Positions 8,373-16,059 are shown, numbered from the stretch's first letter. The stretch: DNA of 21,891 bases from an uncultured Lachnospiraceae bacterium (GCA_910589075.1 CAJUSK010000015.1:1-21891); one strand, 5' to 3'. Notes: generated from the letters alone by a model not told the origin. Program-made: numbers and translations.

Positions 8373-8892
8373 CTTTTCTTTCCTCTATATGTAATGTACT
8401 GAAAAAGCGCTTTACAATGGCTTCCCATTTCGTTCTCTCCTGTTCCGGATAGGTAAAGGTGGCAAGGCAAAACCGTCCCCACACCGAAAATACCGCCTTG
8501 ACATGATGCCGCTGCCTGTCTTCTTCCGTGAGTATCATCAGAAACCAACAGACGGGCACTTCGCCTCCCCTGAAACACACCACAGGCGAAATCCAGTTAT
8601 GGGGATATTCCTCCTCCGTATAGCTGCGGACGGCTTCGGCGGCGTCCCCGCATTCCCCTGGCAGCATATCCTTATCCAGCATGGCAAACGTCAGTTGTGC
8701 GCTGCCCTCCCTGTCAGAGAGTATGACTTCCGGTCTGTTGTCATACGGATAAAACATATCTCTGAATGCCCCGGACATGGGCTCCATCTGCTGTGGTATC
8801 TCCGCCGTCAGAACCTCCGGCGCCAGTTCAATCCGTTTTAACACAACCGTTTCCTGCTGGCAGCCTTCCATCTCCTGATCATAAAAAATCAT
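8350..8892 (-). CDS. DcrB/DUF1795-like protein, type D1 (module 2)
   Basis: A 180-aa protein without signal peptide or membrane helix. It is clearly related to the protein at 17597-18118: both have MFYPYDNRPEVIL / HYPYQEKPDLILF, then a run of β-strands, and a closing TYPEQERTKWEAIVKRFF / TYPPEEETKWGNIMNWVL. The closing 'YP-E-KW' segment followed by 'S-x-x-IE' resembles the C-terminal helix of DcrB/DUF1795-like folds. I chose ATG 8892 (MIFYDQEMEG) because GGGAGGA lies 6 nt upstream; a longer in-frame start has no better site. It overlaps the next gene by 23 nt. A chaperone or adaptor role for VgrG or effector loading is inferred from the T6SS Eag proteins and from position; no partner can be read from the sequence. 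Confidence 0.85.
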   Translation of the reverse strand: MIFYDQEMEGCQQETVVLKRIELAPEVLTAEIPQQMEPMSGAFRDMFYPYDNRPEVILSDREGSAQLTFAMLDKDMLPGECGDAAEAVRSYTEEEYPHNWISPVVCFRGGEVPVCWFLMILTEEDRQRHHVKAVFSVWGRFCLATFTYPEQERTKWEAIVKRFFSTLHIEERKDETGAGY

Positions 8893-8913
8893 CCTGATTC
8901 CTCCCTTCACTGT

Positions 8914-9123
8914 CTATCGTTTCCGCTGAAAATCTATGGAAAATGCATCTGCAATCCGTTTCATCCTCTCCATACTTTCGCCCCGGTTTCCTTCCGCCTT
9001 TGCAAACACCTCCTGTTCCAGTCTGCCAGCGGCATCCATACGGCTGCTGATGGCATGTAACCGATTCATCTTTTCTATGGCAGGATTTTTTCCCACGCCG
9101 CCGGTTTTGATCGTTTTCCCCAT
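8914..9123 (-). CDS. Small basic helical protein, unknown function
   Basis: A 69-aa protein starting MGKTIKTGGVGKNPAIEKMN. ATG 9123 has GAAGGAG 7 nt upstream and begins 14 nt after the stop of the interrupted VgrG gene. The first ~15 residues are glycine- and lysine-rich and probably unstructured. The rest (about 18-66) is a likely amphipathic helix or helical hairpin with regularly spaced hydrophobic residues and a Lys/Arg-rich end (FSIDFQRKR). Module 1 has no equivalent at the matching place, where the VgrG stop directly overlaps the next start. I do not recognise the family. A small cap, linker or chaperone for the spike is possible but unproven. Confidence 0.7.
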   Translation of the reverse strand: MGKTIKTGGVGKNPAIEKMNRLHAISSRMDAAGRLEQEVFAKAEGNRGESMERMKRIADAFSIDFQRKR

Positions 9124-9137
9124 TTCTGATCTCCTTC

Positions 9138-10840
9138 TCACTCTATATGTGCCGTTATGGCATACAGCTGTGTCCCTGTAATTTTCCGTTCCAATCCCGT
9201 CCTGCCGGCCATGCGGGGTGTGGAACCCGTCACTGCTTTCTCCGCGCCCCTGAGATCATATGGCTGTCCGGTATGCTCCACAGCCGGCAATACGGCTCCT
9301 CCATTTGCCTCCATGGTCACACCGGTAAATCTGCCGATACAATCGAATCCGTTGCACAGATTCACGGAAGTGGGATCGGACATATCCCGACGGAACAAGG
9401 AGATTTCCTGGGGTGCACGCCATGTCACCCGGCTGCCGCCCAATGTAATGTTTTCTCTGGCAGAGAGATGAATGCTTTTACAGCTTTCTATGGATATACC
9501 TGTCATATCCTCCAGCACCACCCGCTGGGTTATTTTCTGCCTGAGATCCGTAACGCCCATTTCCTCAGGCCAGAAGTACATGCGCTTATTTTGGGCTGTC
9601 GTAAAGGTGCGCCGGGACGGATCCTGCAATTCCCCATTTCCCCCGCCGTTTGCGCGAATGCATCGGATGGCCCGTGCCCTGCCGTCGCTTTTTTCAAACA
9701 GCAGCGTGGCCCGTTCACCCCGCTCTGGCATACAATACATCAGATTTCCGCTCACCGGCATCCACGGATACCAGAAAGCCGTATCCTCCGGCTGTTCCCG
9801 GTCTATGTCCAGCCATATCCGCACGGACTCCCTCTGAACGGCCAGCACGGTTCCTTCCAGAGCAATCCCCGACAGCATAGGATTGGCATAGGGCGGTGTC
9901 TGAAATACCTTTTCAGAAGCCGTTTCATAATGCCAGACCAGGAGGCCGTTTTCCAGCGTGGCCCGCACTGCCAGTACCCGGTTTACCCCGCCGCCGGTGA
10001 ATGACAGATAATCTCCCGCCGCCCACTGTTCCAGGGAGTCCAGATCGCGACAGAGAAATTCTTCTTTCCTGACATGATCCCATCTGCGGCAAAAATCATC
10101 ATACACAGAGTCCAGCCTGACCGATGTGGTCATTCCCTCCCTTTCTTCATGCCATTTCCCGTCGGGCAGCCCAAAATGCAGTTCCGGCCTGCCCGAAAGG
10201 GCTCCCGGAAAAAGGGACGTGCCAAACCGGGCAGCCACACGCTTCAAAAATGCCATATCCGTTTCCCGGTACTGATAAATGGGTTGTCCGATACTTGTAT
10301 CTTTCGTAGAACAAAAGTGCGCTTCGCACACTCTCGCGTCCAAATTTTCCTGAAAGCGCAGCTTTTGTTCCGCGCGCGAAGCTGCGCATCCCTTTTTTTT
10401 CATAGGACGAACTTTCCTATGAAATAAAAAATAACCGCCGCCCCCGGCGTATCCGCCAGCACAGTCCGCACCAGTTCCCTGCAGGTCATGTCCACATTCT
10501 GGAAAGACCTGCATTTTTCTTCTCTGTCCAGCAGAACAGTGGCCGTAACGCCCTCCACCACCGCCATATACCCGTTGCCCATCTGCTCTATCCGCAGGGA
10601 ATGTATCCGTCCGCAGAAAATCATTTTCCGCCCCTCCCCCTCCGGGACGGAAACCACAAGCAGCCCGTTTTCCAGTGTTTCCATTGCCGGTGAAAGCCCC
10701 ACCGATTCCGGGACTGTCCCTTTTATCCGTATCCTGCCATGGCTGTTTTTCCGCATCACCAGTTCCAGTTCCAGAATGTCCTGCATGGCCGGGCCGCTTT
10801 CAATCCGGATCATACCTGCCGTTATTGCTCCTGTTTCCAT
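9138..10840 (-). pseudogene. VgrG-like spike gene, type A (module 2), interrupted by a ~123-bp insertion
   Basis: It starts at ATG 10840 with AAAGGAGG 7 nt upstream and overlaps the preceding RDD gene by 19 nt. The first part encodes the gp27-like N-terminus up to CRSFQNVDMTCRELVR and TPGAAVIFY. It then runs into a hairpin-rich insert (10302-10424) and stops. Beyond the insert the protein resumes in another frame with DTSIGQPIYQYRETDMAFLK, the OB-fold region (LMYCMPERGERATLLFE) and the type A tail (VNLCNGFDCIGRFTG). Removing 122 bases (10302-10423) rejoins the frame, giving ~526 aa that aligns without a gap to the intact type A protein at 18111-19619 (LAQNTALDFPVIQYMETD region). The intact protein therefore cannot be made. 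The downstream part could only be made by reinitiation. Confidence 0.88.
10302..10424 (-). mobile_element. Short hairpin-rich MITE-like repeat element inserted in the VgrG gene
   Basis: About 123 bp. The ends form imperfect inverted repeats: TTTCATAGGA at 10424-10415 and the complement of TTCTACGAAA at 10311-10302 (8 of 10 match). Inside are three hairpins. TTTCATAGGA pairs perfectly with TCCTATGAAA (10407-10398) across a 7-nt loop. GCGCAGCTT (10387-10379) pairs with AAGCTGCGC (10364-10356). GTGCG (10329-10325) pairs with CGCAC (10321-10317). It encodes no transposase, so it would need one supplied elsewhere. No clear target duplication is visible; an AT on both sides (10425-10424 and 10300-10299) is the best candidate, which leaves the exact ends uncertain by a few bases. 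I recall similar sequences scattered in Lachnospiraceae genomes, but no second copy is visible here. Confidence 0.75.
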
Positions 10841-11346
10841 CTCTGTTCCTCCTTTTCCAGTTCCTTTGTTTTCACTGTCAGTCCCAGGTAATTGTCATAC
10901 GGCATTTTCCCTGTCTGCATATAAAAAATCACTCCGATATACCAAAATCTCAGACACAACAGTTTCAGCCCAATGCGCCCCGCCATCCAGGCCCATCCCC
11001 CGCTCTCTTCCCCGCAACGGATTTCACCGCGGCAGACTTCCAGCCCGCAGAGCCTCTTTCCCGGCGTATGGCCGCCCCGGCCGCACTCAAACGCAAGCAG
11101 GAATAAAAACAGGCTGAAATATAGAAAGAGCTGAAATTTATGCTGGGAAAAGACGCCATAATTCAGAATCAATGTACCAATTCCGGCGCTTTCCCCCATC
11201 TTATACAGAGGAAGGGTAAAATATGGAACCTGCGCTCCCGTACCCTGCAACGCCCATCCGCATAACACCGTAAAACCAATCCGGCAGATGCATGCCAGTA
11301 TGCAGCAAATCCCATAGTCTATTGTTCCTGCTGTGATTCTTTTCAT
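10822..11346 (-). CDS. Short RDD-family membrane protein
   Basis: A 174-aa integral membrane protein starting MKRITAGTIDYGICC. ATG 11346 has AAAGGAG about 8 nt upstream. An in-frame ATG at 11391 (MTKQEPP) lacks a good site and lies in a duplicated segment. RDD hallmarks are visible: R-x-x-x-G-x-I-D-Y at the start, HTPGKRLCGLEVCRG in the middle, and MPYDNYLGLTV near the end. Hydrophobic segments lie at about 12-32, 62-88 and 120-142. It is the only member of this block with the canonical TPGK and IDY motifs and no added C-terminal domain, so it is the closest to ordinary RDD proteins, whose transport or membrane functions are poorly defined. Its last codons overlap the VgrG start by 19 nt. Confidence 0.85.
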   Translation of the reverse strand: MKRITAGTIDYGICCILACICRIGFTVLCGWALQGTGAQVPYFTLPLYKMGESAGIGTLILNYGVFSQHKFQLFLYFSLFLFLLAFECGRGGHTPGKRLCGLEVCRGEIRCGEESGGWAWMAGRIGLKLLCLRFWYIGVIFYMQTGKMPYDNYLGLTVKTKELEKEEQRWKQEQ

Positions 11347-11380
11347 AGAGTTTGTCTCCTTTGTGCTTTGTCCGGGTGGT

Positions 11381-11432
11381 TCCTGTTTTGTCATTTCCGG
11401 TTCATTCCTGTATGGGATTTGCATATCTGTGG
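11381..11432. repeat. Copy A of a ~52-bp direct repeat
   Basis: It is nearly identical to 13207-13259, with one single-base gap (GGG versus GGGG) and two substitutions; weaker similarity continues for about 25 bp. Both copies lie between the C-terminus of one RDD-family gene and the start of the next, in the same orientation. This suggests paralogous gene junctions left by tandem duplication, not a mobile repeat. Confidence 0.8.
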
Positions 11433-11862
11433 TTTCCCAGTTCCCACTGCACCCGTTTCACATAATCCGCCACATTATCCCATCTCCAAACGGCAAAGTT
11501 CCTTCTGCTGCGCCATGCCCATTTCCATCTCTCAAGAATTCCGCCTTCCAGTAACTCGGTGTAAGCGACCCGATCTCCGGAAGATACGTGAATTTATACA
11601 CCTTTTCCGGGGCATTACATATAGCCGGATCGTATCTGCCTCATATGCATCTCCCAGTGTCAGATGCAGGTATGTGTATGGGTACGGCAGCGAATATGAC
11701 GGCGTTCCACTGATATAAGACTCGTCTGTTATCCATGGGCATCCTGCCGGGTGAGACAAGCCGGAGCATCCACCGGTGGTGGATGGCGATCAATATGCGT
11801 AGAACAATTACAGCGACTATACACAGAAACCCGTTTATCATCGTTCCTGTCCCTCTTCTCAT
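11402..11862 (-). pseudogene. Decayed long RDD-family gene (internal deletion plus frameshifts)
   Basis: It begins at ATG 11862 behind GGAGAGGAAA and reads MINGFLCIVAVIVLRILIAI, then HHRWMLRLVSPGR, closely matching the N-terminus of the protein at 14553-15824 (AVVLRILIAIPHRWMIGLVSLGR). It then jumps straight to MPMDNR, which in that protein lies about 85 residues further on (GRMPMDNRLGVEV); the join falls at a shared Gly-Arg. In another frame comes PYTYLHLTLGDAYEADTI (compare PYTYMHPVLGDQYEQNTI), then in a third VYKFTYLPEIG, and finally LERWKWAWRSRRN to a TGA at 11402-11404. Two deletions or jumps and at least two frameshifts make it non-functional. It shows that another long RDD paralog once stood here. 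Confidence 0.85.
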
Positions 11863-11893
11863 TTTCCTCTCCTATATGCTTTCCACCTGTACC

Positions 11894-13180
11894 TTACTTC
11901 TGTTTCCAGCAGTTATATACGGTATATCCATACTCTTCCTGCCAAACATTTATGTAGTTCTCCGTATCCCTTTTCATGCCTTCCACCGCAATGTGATAAG
12001 CCCATAACCATTCCCTGAATATCCCGCCGGTTTCTATCCACGCCTTATGTTCCGGTTCATATCCCGGCATAATCCAGTCTATATTTTCATAATAGTAATA
12101 GTCCGTTTGCCACCAGCGTATCTCTTCCATACAATCATCCGCAACACGCTGTGTCATAATACGCGGTATCTCATATATACAAATCAGATTTTCCGTATAC
12201 TCTTTTTCCAGCAGAAAACGGAAATTCACAATCGGTTCGCGGCACTGTATCTCATCATCCACCCAACGACTGTAGTAAGCCCATCCCGGTTGTATGGATG
12301 CCGCTTTTATCTTTCGTCCAAAAGTGACGGCCAGCATATTTTTCCGACAATCACAATGATTCAAATCTATTCCCAGTTCCTGATAACCAGCAAGATCCCC
12401 TTCCAAATCCCCGATTACAAACAGCCATCCACCCGGTTCTCCGGATGGTACGACAGGCAGACTGCCCATTTTCATTTCCGGCACGGTAAATTCCTCTACG
12501 CAGCGGATTTCCAGTTCCACGTTTCCGGAATAAACATCCGCAATATATTCTGCAATATACCAGTCCCGCAGCATCCATGGAATTTGAGGGCACAGGGAAT
12601 CTGACTCCTGATATCTCTGATACAGATACCACTGATGCTGCCGGTATAACCGGGAAATATCCGTATCCAGAATCTCCGGCTCAAACACAGCCAGAAGCAT
12701 CACCCATCCGGACAGAATTGCCAGCAGTTTCAGAAAAATCATTTCTGCGGAATGTTTCCTGCCTGTTACCCGTCTGTACGTCTTCCCTGTATGCCATATT
12801 TCCGTCCCCGGCATACAGTCGCAGGGCATTGTCCCGAAAATCCAGAGCTGGCACAGAGAAACAGGCCATATGATAACGGACACACCTTCAAGCAGTGCAT
12901 GCCACAAATTCCATTTTGTCCTGATCCGCACACCTGCAATGCGTTCGCCTAACGTGATCCCGCTCATAAACCGCTGTACGAAAAAGTGGTACAGGCAGAT
13001 CACAAGCATGGGGACGGCGAAAAACAGTTCCCCAAATATTCCGTCTCCGGGAAGGTATAATTCAACCGGCCGGGCCATACCCAGGAGCCATCTGTGCGGT
13101 ATGGCAAACAGCAGCCTGATTCCTATGGCTGTCCATATGCACAGTTTAAAATTGATGATTGCAGAAAGCAGTCTTCGCAT
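11894..13180 (-). CDS. Long RDD-like membrane protein with extra C-terminal domain (paralog 1)
   Basis: A 428-aa protein starting MRRLLSAIINFKLCIW. ATG 13180 has AGGGAG 7 nt upstream. The N-terminal RDD-like half has hydrophobic segments near residues 8-28, 50-68, 95-115 and 145-165, with GITLGERIAGVRI in place of the usual TPGK motif and a degenerate GTMPCDC in place of MPYD. The C-terminal ~250 residues look soluble and are acidic and aromatic-rich. They contain MLAVTFGRKIK and near the end GIFREWLWAYH, both shared with its paralogs. This is the most diverged of the three. The function is unknown: the C-terminal domain may be outside the cell, but topology cannot be fixed by eye. Immunity to a membrane-acting effector is one possible role. 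Confidence 0.85.
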   Translation of the reverse strand: MRRLLSAIINFKLCIWTAIGIRLLFAIPHRWLLGMARPVELYLPGDGIFGELFFAVPMLVICLYHFFVQRFMSGITLGERIAGVRIRTKWNLWHALLEGVSVIIWPVSLCQLWIFGTMPCDCMPGTEIWHTGKTYRRVTGRKHSAEMIFLKLLAILSGWVMLLAVFEPEILDTDISRLYRQHQWYLYQRYQESDSLCPQIPWMLRDWYIAEYIADVYSGNVELEIRCVEEFTVPEMKMGSLPVVPSGEPGGWLFVIGDLEGDLAGYQELGIDLNHCDCRKNMLAVTFGRKIKAASIQPGWAYYSRWVDDEIQCREPIVNFRFLLEKEYTENLICIYEIPRIMTQRVADDCMEEIRWWQTDYYYYENIDWIMPGYEPEHKAWIETGGIFREWLWAYHIAVEGMKRDTENYINVWQEEYGYTVYNCWKQK

Positions 13181-13206
13181 GTCCGTTCTCCCTTTTGTAA
13201 GTCTTG

Positions 13207-13259
13207 TCCTGTTTTGTCATTTCTGGTTCATTCCTGTATGGGGATTTGCATATCCGTGG
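13207..13259. repeat. Copy B of the ~52-bp direct repeat
   Basis: Partner of 11381-11432. It lies in the spacer between the RDD-like gene ending at 13302 and the one starting at 13180. It carries one more G than copy A in a G-run (plus strand GGGG), which shifts the minus-strand frame so that the segment reads YANPHTGMNQK instead of YANPIQE-stop. Confidence 0.8.
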
Positions 13260-13301
13260 CGACTCGGTTCCCATCTCATCCGTTCCATAATAAGTAACCC
13301 A

Positions 13302-14444
13302 TCAGGCATTGCCATGCAGCCATTCATACGCCCATTCCCATCGCCCCAGTATGCCCTCCCGGCCAATCGTAGAAAGATGTCTGCTTTCCGGGAAATCCTG
13401 ATACAGTCCATAATCTGTGTTCACCCACACGACTGAGACATCCCCCTGATCATTTGTCATGGGGATTTCCATAAATCTGGTTATGTCATATTCATATACA
13501 TTATAAAAATAGACCATATTTTCCTCATATACATCATCCAGCACAAGGTGCAGATATATGTGCGGAAATTCAGGAAAAGGTTCCCGCATTGCATCTATCC
13601 ACAACCATGGCTCATCTATGATTCTTACTGTTTTTAATTTTCTTCCAAAAGTAACAATCGCTATATTTCTCCCCTGGCAAATTTCTGCCGCATCTACTCC
13701 CAATGTCTTATATTCATTTTCATAATGCGCCTTTGTTACCGAAGTGAATCCCCACACCTGCTTTTTTCCTGATTCTGAAAATATGACCCGTTCACGCTCT
13801 CCCAGTTCTGCTTCTGACAGCCGTTTTTCTTTTATACAAGTACTGTCCAATTCAATGCAGACCGCATAGGCGCCTGATATCATATACGCATCTATCAGAA
13901 AGGAAGCCGGGCCTATTGCGTAATATGGATATAAATATGAATTTTCTGAATCATCGCTAAGCCAATATTGAATATTTCCTGAGAACATCATACTCACCAA
14001 TAACATCGCAGCTACATACCGTTTTCTGAACTTTCCCGCCGTATTGCCCACATGCTGAACCTGAACAGCCAGATAACGATCATATGGCATACTGCCTGTT
14101 CTCCACATGCATATCACTGTTATCACCCAGAAAACAGTTAACAGATAATCCAATAACACATAACGGAACCTATATTCTGTTATTACTCTGATTTCCATCA
14201 ACCTTTCTCCCAGGGTAGTCCCGTCAGAAACTTTTTTTATAAATAAATAATAGACAATACCTGCCAGCAACGGGAATCCAAGCAATGCCAAAGACAAGGG
14301 AATGGCGGCCTGTGGACTGTATAATTCCGTTAATCTTGATTGCATCAATATCCATCTGCGCAGCATAGCAGCCAACATATAAAATATAACTGTAATGAAT
14401 ATACACGCAGTTCCATTCAGCATTGTTGCCGTTAATCTTCTCAT
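13302..14444 (-). CDS. Long RDD-like membrane protein with extra C-terminal domain (paralog 2)
   Basis: A 380-aa protein starting MRRLTATMLNGTACIF. ATG 14444 has AGGAAAGGA about 6 nt upstream. The RDD-like half has hydrophobic segments near 9-27, 50-68, 98-114 and 144-160, with GTTLGERLMEIRV and GSMPYDRYLAVQV, the latter a good RDD end motif. The C-terminal domain has IAIVTFGRKLKTVRIIDEPW, IYLHLVLDDVYEENMVYFY and a closing GILGRWEWAYEWLHG, all matching the paralog at 14553-15824. It stops soon after the W-x-W-A-Y motif, some 40 residues earlier than that relative. Sequence just past the stop, in another frame, still resembles the tail of the decayed copy, so the C-terminus may be frameshifted. 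Confidence 0.87.
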   Translation of the reverse strand: MRRLTATMLNGTACIFITVIFYMLAAMLRRWILMQSRLTELYSPQAAIPLSLALLGFPLLAGIVYYLFIKKVSDGTTLGERLMEIRVITEYRFRYVLLDYLLTVFWVITVICMWRTGSMPYDRYLAVQVQHVGNTAGKFRKRYVAAMLLVSMMFSGNIQYWLSDDSENSYLYPYYAIGPASFLIDAYMISGAYAVCIELDSTCIKEKRLSEAELGERERVIFSESGKKQVWGFTSVTKAHYENEYKTLGVDAAEICQGRNIAIVTFGRKLKTVRIIDEPWLWIDAMREPFPEFPHIYLHLVLDDVYEENMVYFYNVYEYDITRFMEIPMTNDQGDVSVVWVNTDYGLYQDFPESRHLSTIGREGILGRWEWAYEWLHGNA

Positions 14445-14485
14445 ATGATTTCCTTTCCTGCATTACCTGTGCTTTTCTTCCCGCT

Positions 14486-14552
14486 CTATCCTGTTATGGC
14501 CAGATATTTGTCATAAGGTATCTTGCAATAATTTCCCCATAGCCGTCTGCTT
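14486..14552 (-). pseudogene. Remnant of an RDD-family C-terminus
   Basis: In the short spacer between two long RDD-like genes, one frame reads LWGNYCKIPYDKYLAITG and then TAG (14486-14488). The IPYDKYLAIT part matches the RDD end motif of neighbours (MPYDNYLGLTV, MPYDRYLAVQV). It has no start codon or ribosome site of its own. I read it as the tail of another lost RDD gene, which is tentative because of its length. Confidence 0.5.
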
Positions 14553-15824
14553 TTACTCCACTGTCCATTCCGCCGCCGGAATAGGAAAACCTTCTTCTTT
14601 ATGTTTCTTCTGTATTTCTTTCACTTCTTTAATTCTCTGCCAGTGAGATTCCATCGTTTTCCATCTGCGGCTACGGGAAATATTGGCCCAATGGTATGAC
14701 CATTTCCATCTTTCCCATATGCCTTCTTCCGCTTCTGTATCCGTCAGGATTGCAGAGGCGGGATCCGTCGCAAAACAGTCAAAATTTATTCCAACGATTC
14801 CTACAGGCCAGAATACCTTATCATAAAAACCCATTTCATAAATGTGAGTAGATTTATATATATTTGGCTGTGAAACTGCATAAAAATATATCGTATTCTG
14901 CTCATATTGATCACCCAGCACAGGATGCATATATGTATAAGGTCTGCCCTCTCCTGGTATTCTGCTCCCATCTATTTTCAGATAAGGCTCATCCACAATC
15001 CGCATCCGGTACAGTTCTCTTCCAAATGTCACTGCCAATATGTAATTGTCATAATCAAATGTTTCCGTAACTGCTCCCAGTTTTGTATATCTTTCCCCAT
15101 ATTCATCTGCAAATGTAATTACAAACGCCCATTCTTCTTCCATCCCTTCCTCTGAAAAAATATATTTTTCCCATTCTTCCATCTCCGATTCTTCCAATCT
15201 GCACGTTCCGATTGGAAAACTTTCCGCTTCCACGCAGACACTGTAAATTCCCGCCAAAATATTTGTTTCTGTCAATATCGCAAAGGGGCCTGTCCCATAA
15301 TACAGGGCCCACAGACGTTCTTCTTGGTCCATCCGTAAGAAACCATAATATAAGAAAGCAGACAGACACACCAATGTGAGTAACAGAGACAACACCCGGT
15401 ATTTCCTCCGGATACAGACAGGCTGTCCCCGGCGGCAGGACACTTCCACTCCCAGTCTGTTATCCATGGGCATCCTGCCAGAGATACACACGCTCAAAAC
15501 TGCCACAGGCCAGAATAAAACATACAACATCTCAAAAAATATGTACCACCCTCTGTGTACGGCTTTCATTCTGATACCGGCCAGCCATTCCCCCGGCGTA
15601 GCCCCGCCGCAGAAACGGCGGGTGAGAAAATCATACAGGGCATATACTGCCAACAGCAGTAGCAAAACCATATACCACGGGAATACCCGCCATGGGTAGT
15701 ACAGCCTGCCGAGTGAGACAAGCCCGATCATCCACCTGTGGGGAATGGCGATTAGTATGCGTAAAACAACAGCAAAAAAATAGCATAATAGTCCATTAAA
15801 TATGGTTATCAATAGTCTTTTCAT
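14553..15824 (-). CDS. Long RDD-like membrane protein with extra C-terminal domain (paralog 3)
   Basis: A 423-aa protein starting MKRLLITIFNGLLCYF. ATG 15824 has AAGGAA about 8 nt upstream. Hydrophobic segments lie near 5-27, 48-66, 95-112 and 143-162. RDD-like motifs are GATPGEWLAGIRM (Glu where TPGK has Lys) and GRMPMDNRLGVEV. The C-terminal domain has ILAVTFGRELYRMRIVDEPY, PYTYMHPVLGDQYEQNTI and GIWERWKWSYHWA, followed by a Lys/Glu-rich tail. It is the best template for the decayed copy at 11402-11862. As the first gene of the RDD block it follows spike module 1 with a 25-nt gap. The RDD family has no single agreed function; transport, membrane-stress and immunity roles all remain possible. 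Confidence 0.88.
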   Translation of the reverse strand: MKRLLITIFNGLLCYFFAVVLRILIAIPHRWMIGLVSLGRLYYPWRVFPWYMVLLLLLAVYALYDFLTRRFCGGATPGEWLAGIRMKAVHRGWYIFFEMLYVLFWPVAVLSVCISGRMPMDNRLGVEVSCRRGQPVCIRRKYRVLSLLLTLVCLSAFLYYGFLRMDQEERLWALYYGTGPFAILTETNILAGIYSVCVEAESFPIGTCRLEESEMEEWEKYIFSEEGMEEEWAFVITFADEYGERYTKLGAVTETFDYDNYILAVTFGRELYRMRIVDEPYLKIDGSRIPGEGRPYTYMHPVLGDQYEQNTIYFYAVSQPNIYKSTHIYEMGFYDKVFWPVGIVGINFDCFATDPASAILTDTEAEEGIWERWKWSYHWANISRSRRWKTMESHWQRIKEVKEIQKKHKEEGFPIPAAEWTVE

Positions 15825-15849
15825 TTTTTTATTTCCTTCTTCTCATATA

Positions 15850-16056
15850 CTATTTACATTCTAAACTCTCTTCTTGCTGTCCCAGCACATGCTGATCCAG
15901 CATAAAATCCGTTGTTTTGCCACTTACTTCCATCTGTATCAGATTGTTATATTTCCGCGTCAAATCCAGTATATATTCTGTGACATGGGCTGAAATGCCC
16001 GTTCGGATATTTCCAGCATATTCTCCATTCTGTTTTCCATATTGCTTCTCCTGCAC
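15850..16056 (-). CDS. Small gene after VgrG type B, possibly frameshifted
   Basis: The open frame from a GTG at 16056 gives 68 aa with a helical C-terminal part (VTEYILDLTRKYNNLIQMEV, then LDQHVLGQQEESLECK). That GTG has no ribosome site. A strong one (AGGAG, 7 nt spacing) instead serves ATG 16040 in another frame, which reads MENRMENMLEISERAF but stops after 26 codons. Adding one base in the GGG run near 15998-16000 would join the two into a ~63-aa protein (…EISERGISAHVTEYIL…). Either one base has been lost from the gene, or the 68-aa frame uses a poor start. Function unknown. Confidence 0.5.
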   Translation of the reverse strand: MQEKQYGKQNGEYAGNIRTGISAHVTEYILDLTRKYNNLIQMEVSGKTTDFMLDQHVLGQQEESLECK

Positions 16057-16059
16057 ACA

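Noticed and set aside
9147..10004. Plus-strand open frame of 285 codons opposite the interrupted VgrG
   Set aside because: Antisense shadow; the minus strand has recognisable OB-fold and tail motifs in this stretch.
10302..10424. Rho-independent terminator from the hairpin-rich stretch
   Set aside because: Hairpin arms are not followed by a U-run in the right place on the minus strand, and inverted ends plus the restored frame fit an insertion better.
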